Origin: Dendrolimus kikuchii
Lineage: Eukaryota; Arthropoda; Insecta; Lepidoptera; Lasiocampidae
Reading direction: 5' to 3'
Assembly: GCA_019925095.2 (NCBI GenBank)
Contig: CM034406.1
Coordinates: 17,836,888-17,900,887, forward strand
Length of the DNA stretch: 64,000 nt
A program made the translations under genes and the position numbers. A model generated the notes under the pieces. That model was not told the origin of the DNA. It saw only the letters and a list, made by a program, of their open reading frames with translations, and searched no databases. This document shows positions 63,821 to 64,000 of this stretch, one piece after another. Numbering within the stretch: position 1 is the stretch's first letter; every line of letters begins with the position of its first letter.

Positions 63821-64000
63821 TTATGTAGTTGGCATGACTAACAATTTTATAAAATTATTTACACGATGACTCTATTGTATTATAGAAACAATTCCCTACC
63901 AGCCTTCCGTATAACTTTGTTGTAGAAACGCCAACGTCCTTGAGGAATTTTCGGTACTAATTTGTTGGGCGATAGCAGGAATTCCACAGACGGGGTCGTT

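Noticed and set aside
1..64000. CRISPR array, phage, bacterial operon or plasmid content
   Set aside because: No regularly spaced short direct repeats and no prokaryotic genes; spliced gene, SINEs and Helitron-like repeats show nuclear insect DNA.

Overview
This is an insect window, most likely from a moth or butterfly. It is AT-rich, dense in repeats and poor in genes. The lepidopteran call rests on three things I recognise: the conserved four-exon gene for mitochondrial fission process protein 1; tRNA-derived SINEs of the kind common in Lepidoptera; and many short repeats that end in CTAG followed by T, like lepidopteran Helitron-type elements. No species is claimed. There are no prokaryotic operons, CRISPR arrays or rRNA genes, and no intact tRNA gene.

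The only host gene I can support is MTFP1 (MTP18) on the + strand. Its coding exons are 42159-42210, 45773-45900, 45973-46070 and 47481-47658. They have GT-AG introns and encode 151 residues. Intron 1 carries a 1.27-kb mariner of the DD37D type in antisense. Intron 3 carries a LINE fragment and an inverted-repeat element.

Nearly everything else is transposon-derived. I use these working names. RepA: a ~310-bp retroposon with a poly(A) tail, about 12 copies. LINE-G: seven 5'-truncated copies of one LINE 3' end with a (CATA)n tail, most with target-site duplications (TSDs). RetJ: a ~317-bp retroposon with a fixed 5' end. HelC, HelE, HelF, HelH: Helitron-like repeats starting TC and ending CTAG|T. 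RepB: a ~220-235-bp tandem unit. RepT, RepK, RepL, RepO, RepN, RepX and MITE-Q: foldback or terminal-inverted-repeat elements. There are also hAT-type elements with 8-bp TSDs, three mariner remnants of two or more types, an R1-clade LINE remnant, two solo-LTR-like fragments, and two relics of a repeat-encoded domain carrying an RPDGMxL motif.

Layout. 1-9400: RetJ inverted pair, MITE-Q, HelF, LINE-G, two related TIR elements, an LTR fragment. 9945-11480: RepB array split by RepA. 12966-16665: HelH, LINE-G, nested RepK/RepL. 16740-20515: GC-rich LINE debris including R1. 21000-36900: dense nested Helitron-like, RepA and LINE-G copies. 36900-42150: quiet AT-rich DNA upstream of MTFP1. 42159-47660: MTFP1. 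47700-64000: LTR fragment, hAT, SINE, mariner, microsatellites and more Helitron-like copies. Several loci show insertion inside insertion, so the relative order of events can be read directly. Strand for retroposons is given by the poly(A) or simple tail.
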